Positions 42,121 through 54,295 of a stretch of DNA of 64,000 nucleotides are shown here, piece by piece. The translations under genes were made by a program, and so were the position numbers. The DNA is from Neoceratodus forsteri (Eukaryota > Chordata > Ceratodontiformes > Ceratodontidae), in contig CM057456.1 of the NCBI GenBank assembly GCA_016271365.2, positions 610,085,501 through 610,149,500 of the forward strand, given 5' to 3'. The notes under the pieces are model-generated. The model saw only the letters and a program-made list of their open reading frames with translations. It was not told the DNA's origin and searched no databases. Every line of letters starts with the position of its first letter. Positions within the stretch are counted from its first letter, which is position 1.

Positions 42121-44681
42121 ACCTTTATCTTGGAGACGATTCTCTGCAACATATAACCAATATTTGTGAAACCTTTTTTTGTGGTTTTTTTTTTTGCATC
42201 CCCCCCCACCCCTTGTTTCCATTTTCCGTTGGCTAGCAAAGAAGCCACTTCCTTATTGATTGCTATTTCTGATGCCCATTTTTTGTATTCCAGTGTCCCC
42301 CAGCCCAATTTCTCCAAGCCATCCCTCTGCACCCTTTGGACTGTAGCCTCAGCAGCTACCCTTATCCTCCATGACTGTGATGGATATCTTTTTTTTTTTA
42401 TTGTTACCCTTCTCCCTTCTGGGGATGAACCTCAACCCCGATGCCCTAGTGGCCTGAAATTCCCATCCTGCCTGAACTTTCTGCCCCTGCTGTCATCCTG
42501 TTTGTCATCCTCCTTGCTATTATTCTCCATGCTTCTGGCCCCACACTTGACCCTAGCGGCTTCCCCTCCCAAAATTGGGAAAACAACATCTCTGATCTCT
42601 GCAGATGTAGTGGAAGGAAGATTACAGTTCTGTTCTACACCCTGGCCCCCCCCAATGGCCATAGGCAAGTGGGTAAGCACAATATTCCCCCAGTCAGACG
42701 CAGCTTACGTCAGATCAGCAGCTTGAACAACCAGTCTGTTTGGTCTTTTGTTACTCCAAACCAGCTCACCTCCCTCCTCATTGAAGTGCTGCTAAGTGCT
42801 GCTGACCCATCTCTTGCCAGCTGGTACTCCGACCCTGCATGTTATCCTGAAGTGGAAGTAAAACTCTACTCAACTTCTGTCTCATGGTAATGATCAGTGT
42901 CAATGATCAGGGACCTCCATATGCCCCCCTCCAGATTTAAATTTCACAAACCCCCCTGCATCCACCCAACACTCCAGGTTGGTGCTGCTGTACTCCATAC
43001 AGACAGCCATTGGAACTATAACCCCCCATAAAGCTTCTGTAGCCCGCTAGCGCCCGCATATGAGTGTCTCCACCCCCCCTCAAATTAGCCACCCAAAATC
43101 CAAGGTACTGCATCTTCCAATACACGTCCTGTATCCTTGTTCCCTTTCCAGCCCACATCAGCCCAAAGGGCCTTCCCAAGTACCTGGCAGCATTAGCAAC
43201 TGACCTATGAATGGAGAGGGTACGTATCATCCTGTGCCTGGCTGATTGGTTATTAAAAGGACCGCTCCCCTAGCATCATTGTGACCAGCCACCCTTAAGA
43301 GCACCAGGCCCCCATCCCAGTACCGTGGGACTGTGGACAGGACCACAGCAACCCTAATATATTGTTAGGGCTGGTACACCAATAGCTGGTGTTGTATACG
43401 GTACCAGGAAAACCTATGGACCTCAAATTATTTGTTCCCATTTCAATCAGTGTTTGTATTATCTGCGTACCAAATTGTAATTGTGTCCACTGCTGGTTTT
43501 CTTGGATCACCACCTTGCGGCCCAGGTCGTGACTGAACTTCATCCCCAGGATTAGCGCCCGCCCCTGGTTAACCCCCAAAACATAAATAACTGAACAACC
43601 CTCACCTCCCTAGGTTAAATAGGCAGTGGCAACTAAAACCTATGCCGGAGACCATAAACCCACTGGTCTGTCATGCAGCTTGACTCATGGCCCCTAACTT
43701 GTGCCTGGCTGAATGGTTATTAACAGACCGCTCCCCAAGTGTCATTGTGACCAGCACCCCCTAAGCATACCAGAACCACATCACAGTATAGTGGGTCTGT
43801 GGACAGGACCACAGTAACCCTAATATATTGTTAGGGCTGATACACCAATGACTGGTGTTGGATACGGTACCAGGAAAACATATGTACCCCCCAAAAATTT
43901 GGTTTTATTTCAATGAGCGTTTGTATTACCTGTGTGCCAAATTGTAATTGTGTCCACTGCTGGCTTTTCTTGCATCGCCACCTTGTGGCCCAGGTCGGGG
44001 CTGAAAATGGTCCACTGGATTAGCGCACTTACCTGGTTACCCAAAAACATAAATAAATTATTAACCATCACCTCCCTAGGTTAAATAGGCAGTGGCAACT
44101 AAAAAACCTATGCTGGAGACCATAAGCCCTCTGGTCCCCTATCCCCCTCACCTCCCTAACACAGCTGCACTCCTGGCCTCCTTCATTGCCCTCTGCAGCA
44201 GGCCCAGTTGGCAACTCAGACCCTGAAATTGTCCTGCTTGTTTGGATCATGTTAAAACCCAACCCCTACTTATGAAAAATATTGCTCTCCCTAGCCAGCT
44301 AATACCTGATCTGGTTTACACCCCGCAACTGTAATCTTAGTTGGCTGCCCCCACAGCCCCACCCCCTCCCTAGATGACAAACCTGAGAACCCACCCTCCA
44401 GTCAGGGATAAAAACCAATCCACTGCAACAGCGCCATTAACATGAACTCCAAACAAATTGGACCTTCCCAACTCTCTACTGGAGCCAAAACAGGACCGTC
44501 CGGTTAGCCCTCATACCCATCCTGAACTTGGTCCTGTCAAGTTACCCGGCCCAAGGCCTGCCTGTGGCACTAGTAGTGGTATTGTGCCACTGGCACGCAT
44601 GAGTACTATCCTACCCCTACGGTAGGTATAATATCAGAATGCTGCATACTGCAATACCAGTAAACTGTCAAATTGACATCG

Positions 44682-44683
<2 letters not shown>
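42121..44683. other. Unassigned region with a tandem duplication
   Basis: No known transposon protein was recognised. A minus-strand stretch LEYKKWASEIAINKEVASLL (about 42290-42230) looks protein-like but I cannot assign it. Contains the 455-bp duplication described separately. Confidence 0.4.
43230..44150. repeat. Two tandem copies of a ~460-bp unit
   Basis: Unit 1 (about 43237-43690) and unit 2 (about 43692-44130) share GCCTGGCTGAATGGTTATTA-type starts, CCCTAATATATTGTTAGGGC, TGGTGTTG-ATACGGTACCAGG, AATTGTAATTGTGTCCACTG and CCTCCCTAGGTTAAATAGGC in order. Similarity is high, suggesting a fairly recent segmental tandem duplication. Confidence 0.85.
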
Positions 44684-44737
<54 letters not shown>

Positions 44738-44745
44738 TATATATA
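44684..44745. repeat. (AT)n microsatellite
   Basis: Long alternating TA run broken by a short CACACACA stretch, just 3' of LINE X2. Confidence 0.95.
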
Positions 44746-44751
44746 TTTTTT

Positions 44752-47700
44752 TATTGGAATTTATTTATTGTTTTTGTTAACTGGGTAGGTGCACTAGCCA
44801 TAAAATTACTATTTTCAGGCACAGCCCAGGAGAGTACAACAAAAAGAGAACAGTGGAACAACATCATGGGTACAGTACTACAAACAGAGGAACAATACAG
44901 CAGTGCTACAAAAATACAATGAGTAGAAACAACAAAAAATGATGGCAAGCATTATACAAATAATGGCAGTAAAATATATAATAAATGCAGAAACCATGGA
45001 CCCGACCTGTGGAGTGAAAGGGTTAATAAGAGAGTAAGGTTATATAGAGAGAAAAGTGAGGAATGTTCAAACATAACAAGAAAGACTGACAGAAGGAAGG
45101 TCAGGGGTGGTAACTGGCAAAACAACAGTGGATGGTAAGAAACAAGGTTTGAGAAGGAAGAAAGCTAGTAGTCAAGAAGTTATTTACAAAGAGAAGGAAA
45201 AATATAGGGAGGGGAAGAGAAGCCAGTCTTGGAGTTGGATTAGAGCAGGGGTGACATTATTGGTAAGTCTCAGGCGCTTCAGGTTGGGTCAAAGCATGTA
45301 CAAGCATCAGCTAAGGATAGATAATGACGATATTCACTTTTAAATCTAAAGTGAGACTGAGACAGCCAGAGGTTGAGTGGAAGAGCATTCCACAGCCTGG
45401 GAGCAGAGAATTGGGAAGGCCCCTGTGCCTTTTAGTCGTCTGACATCTCGGAACATAGAGCAAGGATCTGTCAGCTGATCACAGGCCATGGGAGGATGGT
45501 TGACAGACCAGCAACGCAGTCAGCTGGGATGTTTTTTTTTCCTGGATGATCAAGTTCATTAGTGATCCAAGGTAGTATTGTCTACTGGCAGAGGGCGAGA
45601 GCCAATTCAGAGCCTTATCAAAAAGGCAGTGATGTTTGAGTCGAGGCGGCGAAGAGGCAAATCGGCATATATTGTTATAAGTTACGTCCCATTTTAGTAG
45701 GGAGGTTTTATGGACAGAGGTAAAAATAGAGGCACCATAAGTAAGGGCTGGGAGCACAATACCTCGGGGCAATTGCTAATTTCACCGAGGGTGTAAGCAT
45801 GTAGCTTGTTTTGTAAGCTACTCCCAGTTTCGAGTTTACAGCTTTGCACGAGGACTGAAAGCGAAGATTAAAAATCCAGGGATTGGTCCAGCAGGATCCC
45901 AAGGTACTTGAAGGAAGTAACATTTTCAAGTGGAATTCCTCCTGAAGAACCTCCAGCAAACTAGAACATGTCTTAATCTTCGGTGCGGAACCTAGGAGCA
46001 TGGCTTTCCATTTTCTTTTCATTTAGTACAAGCTTACAGTCCAGTAGCCAGTCTAAGACCTTATTGAAGTCTGAGGTAAGTGATGTTTTTATGCAGGCAA
46101 TACTAGCGGAACTAGTATAGATGATCAGGTCATCAGCGTAGAGAATAGCCGAGCAGGATTCCTGGACCTCAGCTGCATTGTTGATAAAAATTGAGAACAG
46201 AAGGGGCCCAAGGATAGAGCCCAGAGGGACCCCAAGGTTGATAGGAGACATGTTGGACAGGGAGGAGTTAAATTTGACAGCTTGAGACCTGTTTGACAGG
46301 TAGCTACAGAACCAGTCCACAACAGTGGTAGAGCAATTGAATTTATGCAGAGTAGCAGGGGATGGTCTACAAGGTCGAAAGCCTTAGTGAGGTCAATGAA
46401 GATGGCACCTGTGAGTTTTCCAGAATCCATGTTGGACAGAATATCAGTAGTTAGTTGAAGAAGAGCCATGGTGGTGCTATGTCCTTTTCTGAAACCATGC
46501 TGGGTGTCTGAGAGGAGATTGTAGTGTGTAAGGTAGTCAATGGTCTGTAATGCAACTATTTTTTCCAGGATCTTGCTAAGGACAGAGAGAATTGCCATAG
46601 GTCTGTAATTGGCCATGTCCTTTGTGTCACCATTTTTAAAGACAGGCGTTACTCTTACAGATTTCCATAGGTCCAGCACGGTGCTATGGATAAGGGATAA
46701 AGTGTAGATTCTGGCAATCGGAGAGGCAATGAGTGGAGCAGCCACCTTAAGGAGATGAGGTTCCAATGAGTCAGAACCAGAGCTGGTATTGGCAGACATG
46801 GATCTCAGTAATTTCAGAACTTCCGCTCTTGATATAGCCTTGAAATAGAATGGTGAAGCTGGAGGAGCATCATATGATAGGGCAATATGATTGTCTGATG
46901 GTAGCGTGGTAGGTAGATTGGAGTGCGATCCACTAGGTTGTAAAGCCAAGGTACAGTGTGACAGATCTGAGTAAAGATTGTTAAAACTGTTTGAGATGGT
47001 CCTAGGGTCATTAAAATGTGCCCCATTTATGATCATTTCATCAGGAGTGACCGACTGCAAGGTACCCAGAAATGTTTTGACATGGGCCCAGAATTTCCTC
47101 GGGTCGCAGGCTGAGCTTTGTAGAAGGTCCTTGCAGTAGTTGCTTTTAGCAGCTCTAACGTGTCTCTTACATCTGTTCCTTAGTTCACGATAGACAGTAA
47201 GGTCTGACTGTATGCCAGTTTGTTTGTAGCGAATCCAGAGCTTGTCCCTCTGGCGCAGATTAGCAAGGAGGTCTTTATGTAGCCACCTCATCTGTTTTCC
47301 TCTGACCCTCCTAGTAATCTTGGGGGCATGTTTACATTGAATGGCAAGAAATTTGTTCATGAATATCTGTAGAGCAACCTCCACATCCTTTGTTTGACAG
47401 ATACCTGTCCGGTCGATATTGGAGACATCATAGAGAAACACATCCTGGTCAATATGAGCTAGATTTGTAAACGTGATTAGTCTTGATGGAGGAGATGGAG
47501 GCACAACCATAGAGAGGATACAAAAAGTGGGTGAGCGGTCTGTTAGTATCCGCAAGGATTCCTGCTTTCGACACGTTCCATATGGTTAACCATCACCCAG
47601 TCTAGGAGTGTACCCGTTTGATGGTATGATGTGGCTCTAGTTGCTTCAGAGATCAATTGGTGAAAATTATAACTAAGCGTGAGTGATTGCAAGGAGATTT

Positions 47701-48660
47701 GAGCTGACCCTAACCAGTTGAGGTTAAGATCACCTAGGATGACAGCCTCATTACAATTTATCGTTTGGGAGGTGATGTCAAGGAGTTCTTGAAGTCCTAC
47801 TATGCTCCCAGCAGGGAGATTATAGGCACAGATAATATGAAGCTTCTTTTCTCCCCAATACAATAGCTGCCTGTATGAATTCGCACACTGTGGGAGAGGC
47901 AGATGCCAGGACAATAGAGATGTTGAGGTGGTTTTTGAAGAACAGGGCAACTCCACTTCCATGCTTGGATGAGGATCTATCCTGCTGGAACAGGGAATAG
48001 TTAGGCAAGGAGCATATGTCATCAGCTACAGTATACTGGGTTTTAGCCAAGTTTCTGTGAGGCAGAGTACATCAGGATTGTAGAATTTCACCCAGGCCTC
48101 GAGTTCCGCATGGTGACAGGTAAGACATCTGATATTGATATGGGCAATTAATAACCCTTTCTTGGACATGCCAGATAAGTCAGTTGGGGAAAAGAAACAG
48201 GTAGGTGGACCTGGATTTAGTTTGACGTCCCCAGATAGCAGAATAATGATCATGGCTAGGAACCAGAGCCTTGCACAGTGGCAGGTTAGGGTGAAAGCAC
48301 ATCTCCGTGGCAGCTTCCTCCTGGCATATGGAGGGTAATAGATGCTGCCTCTAACAAGGAGAACAGGGTTAGGTTCAAGATTAGGCTTCGTCCCCACAAT
48401 CAAGTTAGAGAAATTATAGTTGCGGTAAGCCTCTGAGAAGTCTTTTGACATTTGGTTACATGGAAGAGCCCATGTGGCAGTATCCAGGCTGAGTAAAAGG
48501 AGAAACGACAGGAGTGCCCATAGCAGACTATACTTTGCCATAGTGTCACAATATGACTTGGGTAGGAAGGCTAGTGGTATATTGAGACAGAGGATTAGCT
48601 CTCTGGGATAAAGAGATAATGTGTGTAAAATTAAGACTGCCAAGGGTGACTGTGTTACAC
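44752..48660 (-). mobile_element. LINE X2: nearly full-length L2-like LINE
   Basis: The 3' end at 44752-44850 has ATAAATAAATT-type tail sequence and the family terminus (GTTAACTGGGTAGGTGC). ORF2 runs from about 48643 to 45479 with endonuclease and RT. The 5' UTR may extend to about 49190. It is the longest copy of family X and carries a few frameshifts. Confidence 0.85.
45479..48643 (-). pseudogene. LINE X2 ORF2 with N-terminal hydrophobic leader, 2A-like motif, endonuclease and RT
   Basis: The frame opens with a hydrophobic segment (YSLLWALLSFLLLLSLDTAT), then GDVKLNPGP (48232-48206), a 2A-like ribosome-skipping motif variant (consensus GDVExNPGP). Endonuclease: IAHINIRCL, VLCLTETW (about 48050), AVILGDLNLNW (about 47740) and LLDWVMVN. 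RT: SANTSSGSDSLEPHLLKVAA, NYRPMAILSVLSKILEKIVA, TQHGFRKGHSTTMAL, GAIFIDLTKAFDLVDHPLLL (about 46410), GVPLGSILGPLLFSIFINN and ILYADDLIIY (about 46140) with both Asp. Frameshifts lie at about 48030, 47545, 46340 and 46000, the rest being open. This is an L2/CR1-group protein; 2A motifs are known in such LINEs. Confidence 0.88.
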
Positions 48661-51600
48661 CGTTTTAACCCTTGGCCGAAATTAGAGATAGAGACAAAAC
48701 AATGAAGTGTTTCCTGCTAGCATAGCAATTATTTAGAAGTGGATCAGAGAAGCAGAAAGTAAAGCCCTGCAAAGGTTAATTAGGAAAGCAGACCAGCCGG
48801 AGGCTCTACTTGTGATAAAGATTACAGTGAGGAAATGAAGACCTTTTCAAAATATGTTAGAAGGCACCCCTAGAGGCGGAATTTTATAAGGAACCAAAGG
48901 AAGACTAGACAGATAGCAGTAATGTTCGGCAAAAGTCAATGCAAGGCAGAGGGCGACGAAGCCCAGAGACTGATAATCTGACAGAGAAAAGGCAGGGCCA
49001 AACAGTGGCCGAGCAGATAGCAGCAGTCCAATTAGAGGAGGGTGGCAGCAGGTGGCAGCCTATCAAACCCGCACAGTGCTACCCCGGAGCAGCCAGGACA
49101 CTTAACCAGATTTGAAGGTGTCCTGGTCGTCAGGAGGATGGAGGTGCGGGCGGCTGGCAGGATTAGCCTCGGCCGCTCACTAAGAGCCCGATCAGGGGCA
49201 GTGGATCTAGCTTAAGATATAAAACGTAGGTTAAAATAGGGTATTTTAGCTAGGGTAGGGGGTACCAAGGCAATTTGAAAATTATTGGGGCTATTTTGAG
49301 GGTATCAAGACAGGAAGCTCAGGTATGGAACTGTACAGTAGATAGCAGAGCAGGCACTAAGCAAAGCTGATGGGCAAGCAGATGGCGAAAATAGGAAGAT
49401 GTCTTTAAAGGGAAGACAGGACAAGTGTTAGATCTAATTGCTGCACTCTGTATCTTTAAGAGGAGTTGCAATGTTACAATCTTCGCTCTACAGCTCGACA
49501 ACTGTTCCTCATAGCACAGAGGGTGGGGAAATATTGAGTACATGGACATTGGGGCAAACAGAACCAGTTTTTCGGCATCATCCGCCCCCTTTTGGCCTTT
49601 AGGTTTAGTCCAGGTCTTCTATGTACCCTGGGAAATCCCAGCAATCCCAAGTCCAACATGCAGCCCGGGGTTTTATCACTACCAGCTTCACGGACAGGGT
49701 CCCTTTAGGATTACATAGTCTGCCACCCGCAAAACAGTAAATTTCTTCATGATCAGTTTTTACTGGAACAGACTTCCAACTCATCAATAGAGCCTGTTTT
49801 GGCAACCCGCTTCCGACCCCTATACGTTATAGCCATACAGGCCATTTTCCCTCCAGCATTCCAATACTATATCCCTAATGACTGCAACCTTAACTTTTTT
49901 TTTTGCACTATCTTACTCTCATGCAATCCCCTCTCATTAGAAATGTATATGCAAGCTAGAAACAAAGGCTGCTCGAGTCTAAGGGTTCGGCTGCCACATT
50001 TTCCCCACTCATCCCATCCCACAAAAAATTACGCCGCTAAAAACCAACTTCAATGGAAGCGTTCATCCCCATCATACCCGTTTAGTGTGAGAATGTTTTT
50101 TTTTTTTAGGATAAGCTTTGCTACTTACTGCTGCAAATTCCCTTTCTTAGGACTCCCTTTTTCTGTCGCCAAGGATCGTATCACAAGAACAGCTGCCCTG
50201 TATCTCCGCATTATTTTAAAGTTAAGCAGTTCTGTTACCACAAGTCCAGGATCAGATTCCTGGAATCTGCCTTCATTGCACATGCCCCTGTGGTGCCCAT
50301 GGTCCTATTATCAAAGAAACCACGGGAAAAATGACAAAGGAAGGGGGAAGGAAATAACTACGATGTTTGTTCAGCCTTCTGCTACCCTTATCTTATATTT
50401 CTGTTCCCCTTTCCGTTTTTTTTTTTTTTTTTTAAACACTGTTGTGTTAATCCCCTTGTCTACATACCCATATCCCTTCCTTTTGGGGATCCCCCTGGTC
50501 TGTCAGGCAGGCTCACCAGCCCTTCCTTCCATTTTCAGCGTCTTATCCTAGGATATATATTATTTATGTGTGCCCCATGCAGTTAACCTCCATGGCTTCT
50601 CCTCAAAAATGAGCATCTGCTGCTCAGTAACCAACTTGGTGACCACCAGGCTCACCAGCCCTTCCTTCCCTTTACAGCATCTTATCACAGGATATATATT
50701 TATGTGTGCCCCATGCGGTTAACCTCCGAGGCTTCTCCTAAAAAACGAGCATCTGCTGCTCAACAACCAACATGGTGACATCCCCCTGGCTGTAAACAAG
50801 AATATGATGCGGTCACCTGCGTTCCAAAATGGTGTCTGCCACACGGTCGCCCGATTCCAAAATGGCAGGCCTCCACATGGCCCTGTTGTTTTAATGGCCA
50901 TCGCCACACGGTTAATCCTATTCCCGTTCAGGCCTTCAGCTCTGCGCACACTATGCCAGTCTCTTCCCCCAGCCTGTCTGGCCTTGCAAATAGACCGCAG
51001 GTGTCACCGAAAACCCCGTCTTGCTATTCGCCCTTTACCAGGTGCTTCTGCCCTCCCATCTTCCCTTTCCTTCACTCGCGTGCACCGTGCCACTGATTCC
51101 TTTCTCTTGCTATGCTCCATCACCTCCCTCTTATCGCAACCATGCCGTTCCCGCCACCTTTCATGGAAAAAATGGCCGAAACGCTTAAAAGGACACAAAA
51201 ACCCTGTTACAGGTCCCCTTGTTTCCCCTTGGGCTCACTTCCAGGATCTGCTCGACTGCTTCTGCTCTCCACCCATACTCAGCTCTCTCCCAATTTTCAC
51301 AGTAAACCCTCTGCCCGCCAAAGCTTCCCGGGACCTCGTTCCTGTTCCCGATTACTCCCAAAAAGGTCTGCAGACTGCCATACTGAACTTCCTTAAGCAG
51401 AACCGTGTGCCCCCGAGGCCGAAATGATCCCTCTTTTGACTGCAGCACAGCCACGCTCCAGCCCATCTTACTGACCAAAACTAATGGTTTAACCAACGTG
51501 CATGGTATGTTGCACGACCTAGGTCTGTACTTCCTACTTCATAAGCTCCCAGCCTATGTTAAGGAAACAAACCAAAATTGCTCTCCCCCCAACTCCTATG

Positions 51601-52799
51601 TTTTTTGCTCACCTTTGTAACACTCTCCTGCCTTACGAGCCTTACCATTCTATGACCAAACTGTCTACCCAACAATTTTCTGTAACTGCACTCTCTTATG
51701 AGCGCCATTTTTTTTTTTAGGAAAATAACTGACCACACTGCCTAATTAAATAACTTCTCTTGCTAATCTCTAGATTTATTTCCTAACCAGCATGCTTTAG
51801 AAACAGAAACTCAAATCAGCTAATAAATTACCTTACCCCTGAAAACTGCAACAAACCTCAGGAACCCCTCCGACTGATGTGCTAAACAAAATCAAAATTT
51901 TTCTAGCAAAAGTGAGGGAGAGCTCATCTGTGTGGGCCCCTTATATCCCCACCCCTTCTGCTCTCTTTTTCCTCTCTCTCTCTCTCTCTCTCTCTTCCTT
52001 CGACCCATCTTTTGTGTTCTTTCCCCATCAGACTCGCCCCTTCTTGGTGAGGTCAACACCTCTGGAGCCGAGCCTCCTTTCCTGACTGTGCCCTCCCCCT
52101 TATGACACTTCTTCAAAATCCCCACCCCTTTCTTACCTGTCCTCCCTCCCCCCACCCTTGTCTGTCTGTTCTTCCTTTCTGGCCTATAACAAAAGGGCTT
52201 GTCCTTAACAGACAATCCTTCATAAATACTAGTGATGAATTCTGCTAATATTGGGAATAAAAGTGTACAGTGAACATCAATACTCCAGGTGGTGAATGAG
52301 ACTACTCCTGAATGATGCAGTCAAGATGTAGAACAAAGTACAGATGCCATAATGTTGTTTCCAATATGATAAGCAAAAACTGCTCCAACCAATGACGACG
52401 ACTCCTTATGTACCCTTTTATATAGCTGATCAGTGTTTCTTGCTATTCTCCAACTGTCCAGACCAGAGCAAGATGCCAACAATCTTAGAGTAACACACTG
52501 TATCCTACCTGGAGAGGCAAATGTGCAAAGGGATTTTTTTTCTATTTGGGGGGTATAGGTGGACTAGGATCTACTGTGGGTCAGATAGATTCATGAAGAC
52601 TTTTTCTTGTCATTTCAGATGCAGCCATAGTTCTAGCTGGGATCAGTACAACCGATAATGTGAGGTATCTAAATAAGTGTAGCATATGGGGAAACAAACC
52701 CATCTTAGGGGTGTAATGTAATAATGCCAGTAGCCTGGAAGGTGAGGGGCATTCCAGCTTCATTATGCCCATGAGATTACGTATTTCCCCACAGGACAT
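48661..52799. other. Largely unassigned 4.1-kb region
   Basis: 48661-49190 is probably LINE X2 5' UTR. The remainder is C/T-rich on the plus strand with a (TC)n run at 51974-51997, T-runs and a 139-bp duplication. A fairly open C/T-rich stretch at 50800-51430 has no recognisable domain. No LTRs or TIRs were found by eye. Confidence 0.4.
50508..50785 (+). repeat. 139-bp direct tandem duplication
   Basis: Units 50508-50646 and 50647-50785 both run from CAGGCTCACCAGCCCTTCCT through TGTGTGCCCCATGC(A/G)GTTAA to GAGCATCTGCTGCTCA and a CCAACWTGGTGAC end, differing at about 15 positions. Confidence 0.9.
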
Positions 52800-52965
52800 T
52801 TAACTGACATTTTATATGTATTTATCTGAAAATTGGTAACCAGGAAAGGCACACTGAGCCAAGGCTCATTTCCACGTGTGACCCAGGGGAAGGAAAACAG
52901 AAGCACAAAAAGCAATAATATTACATTGATGTAACTGTTACAAAAATAGCTACAAGAACTGGTAC
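52800..52965 (-). mobile_element. LINE X5: short 3' stub of family X
   Basis: TATGTATTTATCTGAAAATT followed by GGTAACCAGG...GTGTGACCCAGGGGAAGG (52838-52892) matches the 3' terminus of X2-X4. 5' truncation leaves only about 165 bp. Confidence 0.7.
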
Positions 52966-53004
52966 TAAAAGTGCAGTCACAGTCCATAAGGAACACCTAT
53001 TCAA

Positions 53005-53585
53005 TTGTGCCGACCCACCATCACAACAGCAAGGTGTCCGCTTGCAATGCCGACACTCCAGGTTTGGGAACGAACCTAGGATGTCAGAGGGCTTGCTGGG
53101 GGGAGCAGGATTGAGCATCCATGGAATGGCTCTCCTCCCGGGGAGAGTGCACAGCACGTGACTGGCCTCTGGCGGAGGCTGGGAGTCACACTGGGAGATG
53201 TGCCAGCAGTCTGTCATTGCATGCCACACCTCCCCTTGGGTTAGAAAAACAGAAAATGTTCACCAACAGGATGACATCTGCCCTCCAGATATTGGACCTC
53301 TCGCCGCAGACTGCAACACCTTGCGCCCTACTAGTACTGTTCCTCATCCGTCGGGGAACCAGTGGCTTTGCTCGGGGGGGGGGTAAGCCAGGGTGCTTGG
53401 GGTCCTAGCTCCCACTCCTGTGCCATTTCTCATCTATCAGGAAGCCAGCGGCTCTGCCATGGTGGGAAAGCCAGCGTGCTCGGAGGGGGGGTGAATCCCA
53501 GGATGTGGTGGCAGGGGCAGAGCCTTGGAGTCAGCAAGCCGGTAAGTGGTCAGTCAGACCAGTGAGCAAAAAAAAAAAAAAAAAG
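53005..53585 (+). mobile_element. Long tRNA-headed SINE, family N, copy 2, with 15-bp target duplication
   Basis: Flanked by GGAACACCTATTCAA (52990-53004) and GGAATACCTATTCAA (53586-53600). It ends in an A17 run. The head and body (CCAGGTTTGGGAACGAACCT, GAGCAGGATTGAGCATCC, GCTCTCCTCCCGGGGA) align with copy 1 at 23750-23840 at roughly 70% by eye. Confidence 0.78.
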
Positions 53586-54112
53586 GGAATACCTATTCAA
53601 GTGCAACTAAACATTGGCAAGGTACAGCATGCAAAAGACAATACTGTATCAGATGAGAGACCTGTTAGGCTGGTGCATACTACCACCATGGAGCAGAGGA
53701 AGTGCATAATGTATAATACAATAGAGTAGTAATTTTTATCTTTTGATCACATTTGTAACCATTTTGTGGGTTTCTTTTTGTGTTTTTTAACCCCCGTTTT
53801 CTTTCCATTATGTAGTGGCCTTTTTGCTGGTTTCAGTTTCTAGTTTCTGAAGTGTAGAGTCCTCCTATAAACGGAGGTGTGGCTGTGGTGAGTCCATCCT
53901 TTAGTTCAACATAGTAGGTGTTTCAAAATGATGTGGCATCGTGCATGGTAGCAGCTGGAGTCTGTGGTCAGATGGTGCATATAAGCATCTTGTGCAGTCA
54001 GTAGTTTGCAATGGAGCTGCGAGCAGCGTTTGAACAGTGCGCTTTCTTCAGTCGCACAGGCATCAGTATGGACGGCCTGATGTTTAGGAGTCAATAACTT
54101 TACAGGTTACTA

Positions 54113-54242
54113 GGGTGTCCGAGGGGTGACTCTTATGGTATAAGAGACACTGGGCAGGAGGTTTGGGTGTGAGGATCGCAAAGCTCAGCAGTTCTGTCTG
54201 CCCAAACCTCACGAGAGGTTATATCATAAGAGGCACCCTGTT
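54113..54242. repeat. Foldback inverted repeat (MITE-like)
   Basis: The left arm (54113-54168) contains ACTCTTATGGTATAAGAG and AGGAGGTTTGGG. The right arm (54199-54242) contains the inverse CCCAAACCTCACGAGAGG and ATATCATAAGAGGCACCC. A loop of about 30 bases separates them. Confidence 0.68.
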
Positions 54243-54256
54243 GAAGCCCCGTTCAC

Positions 54257-54295
54257 ATTATAAAACACTCAAGTTTGGCTTGAGTGATTTATAAT
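54257..54295. repeat. 17-bp hairpin
   Basis: ATTATAAAACACTCAAG and CTTGAGTGATTTATAAT pair with one mismatch around the loop TTTGG. A GTGATTTATAATGAGGG copy recurs at about 54448. Confidence 0.75.

Noticed and set aside
42166..42726. 186-codon plus-strand frame
   Set aside because: C/T-rich composition; the opposite strand looks slightly more protein-like but is also unassigned.
49799..50551. 250-codon plus-strand frame
   Set aside because: Phe/Ser/Leu-rich translation of C/T-rich DNA, ending in a tandem duplication, with no domain.
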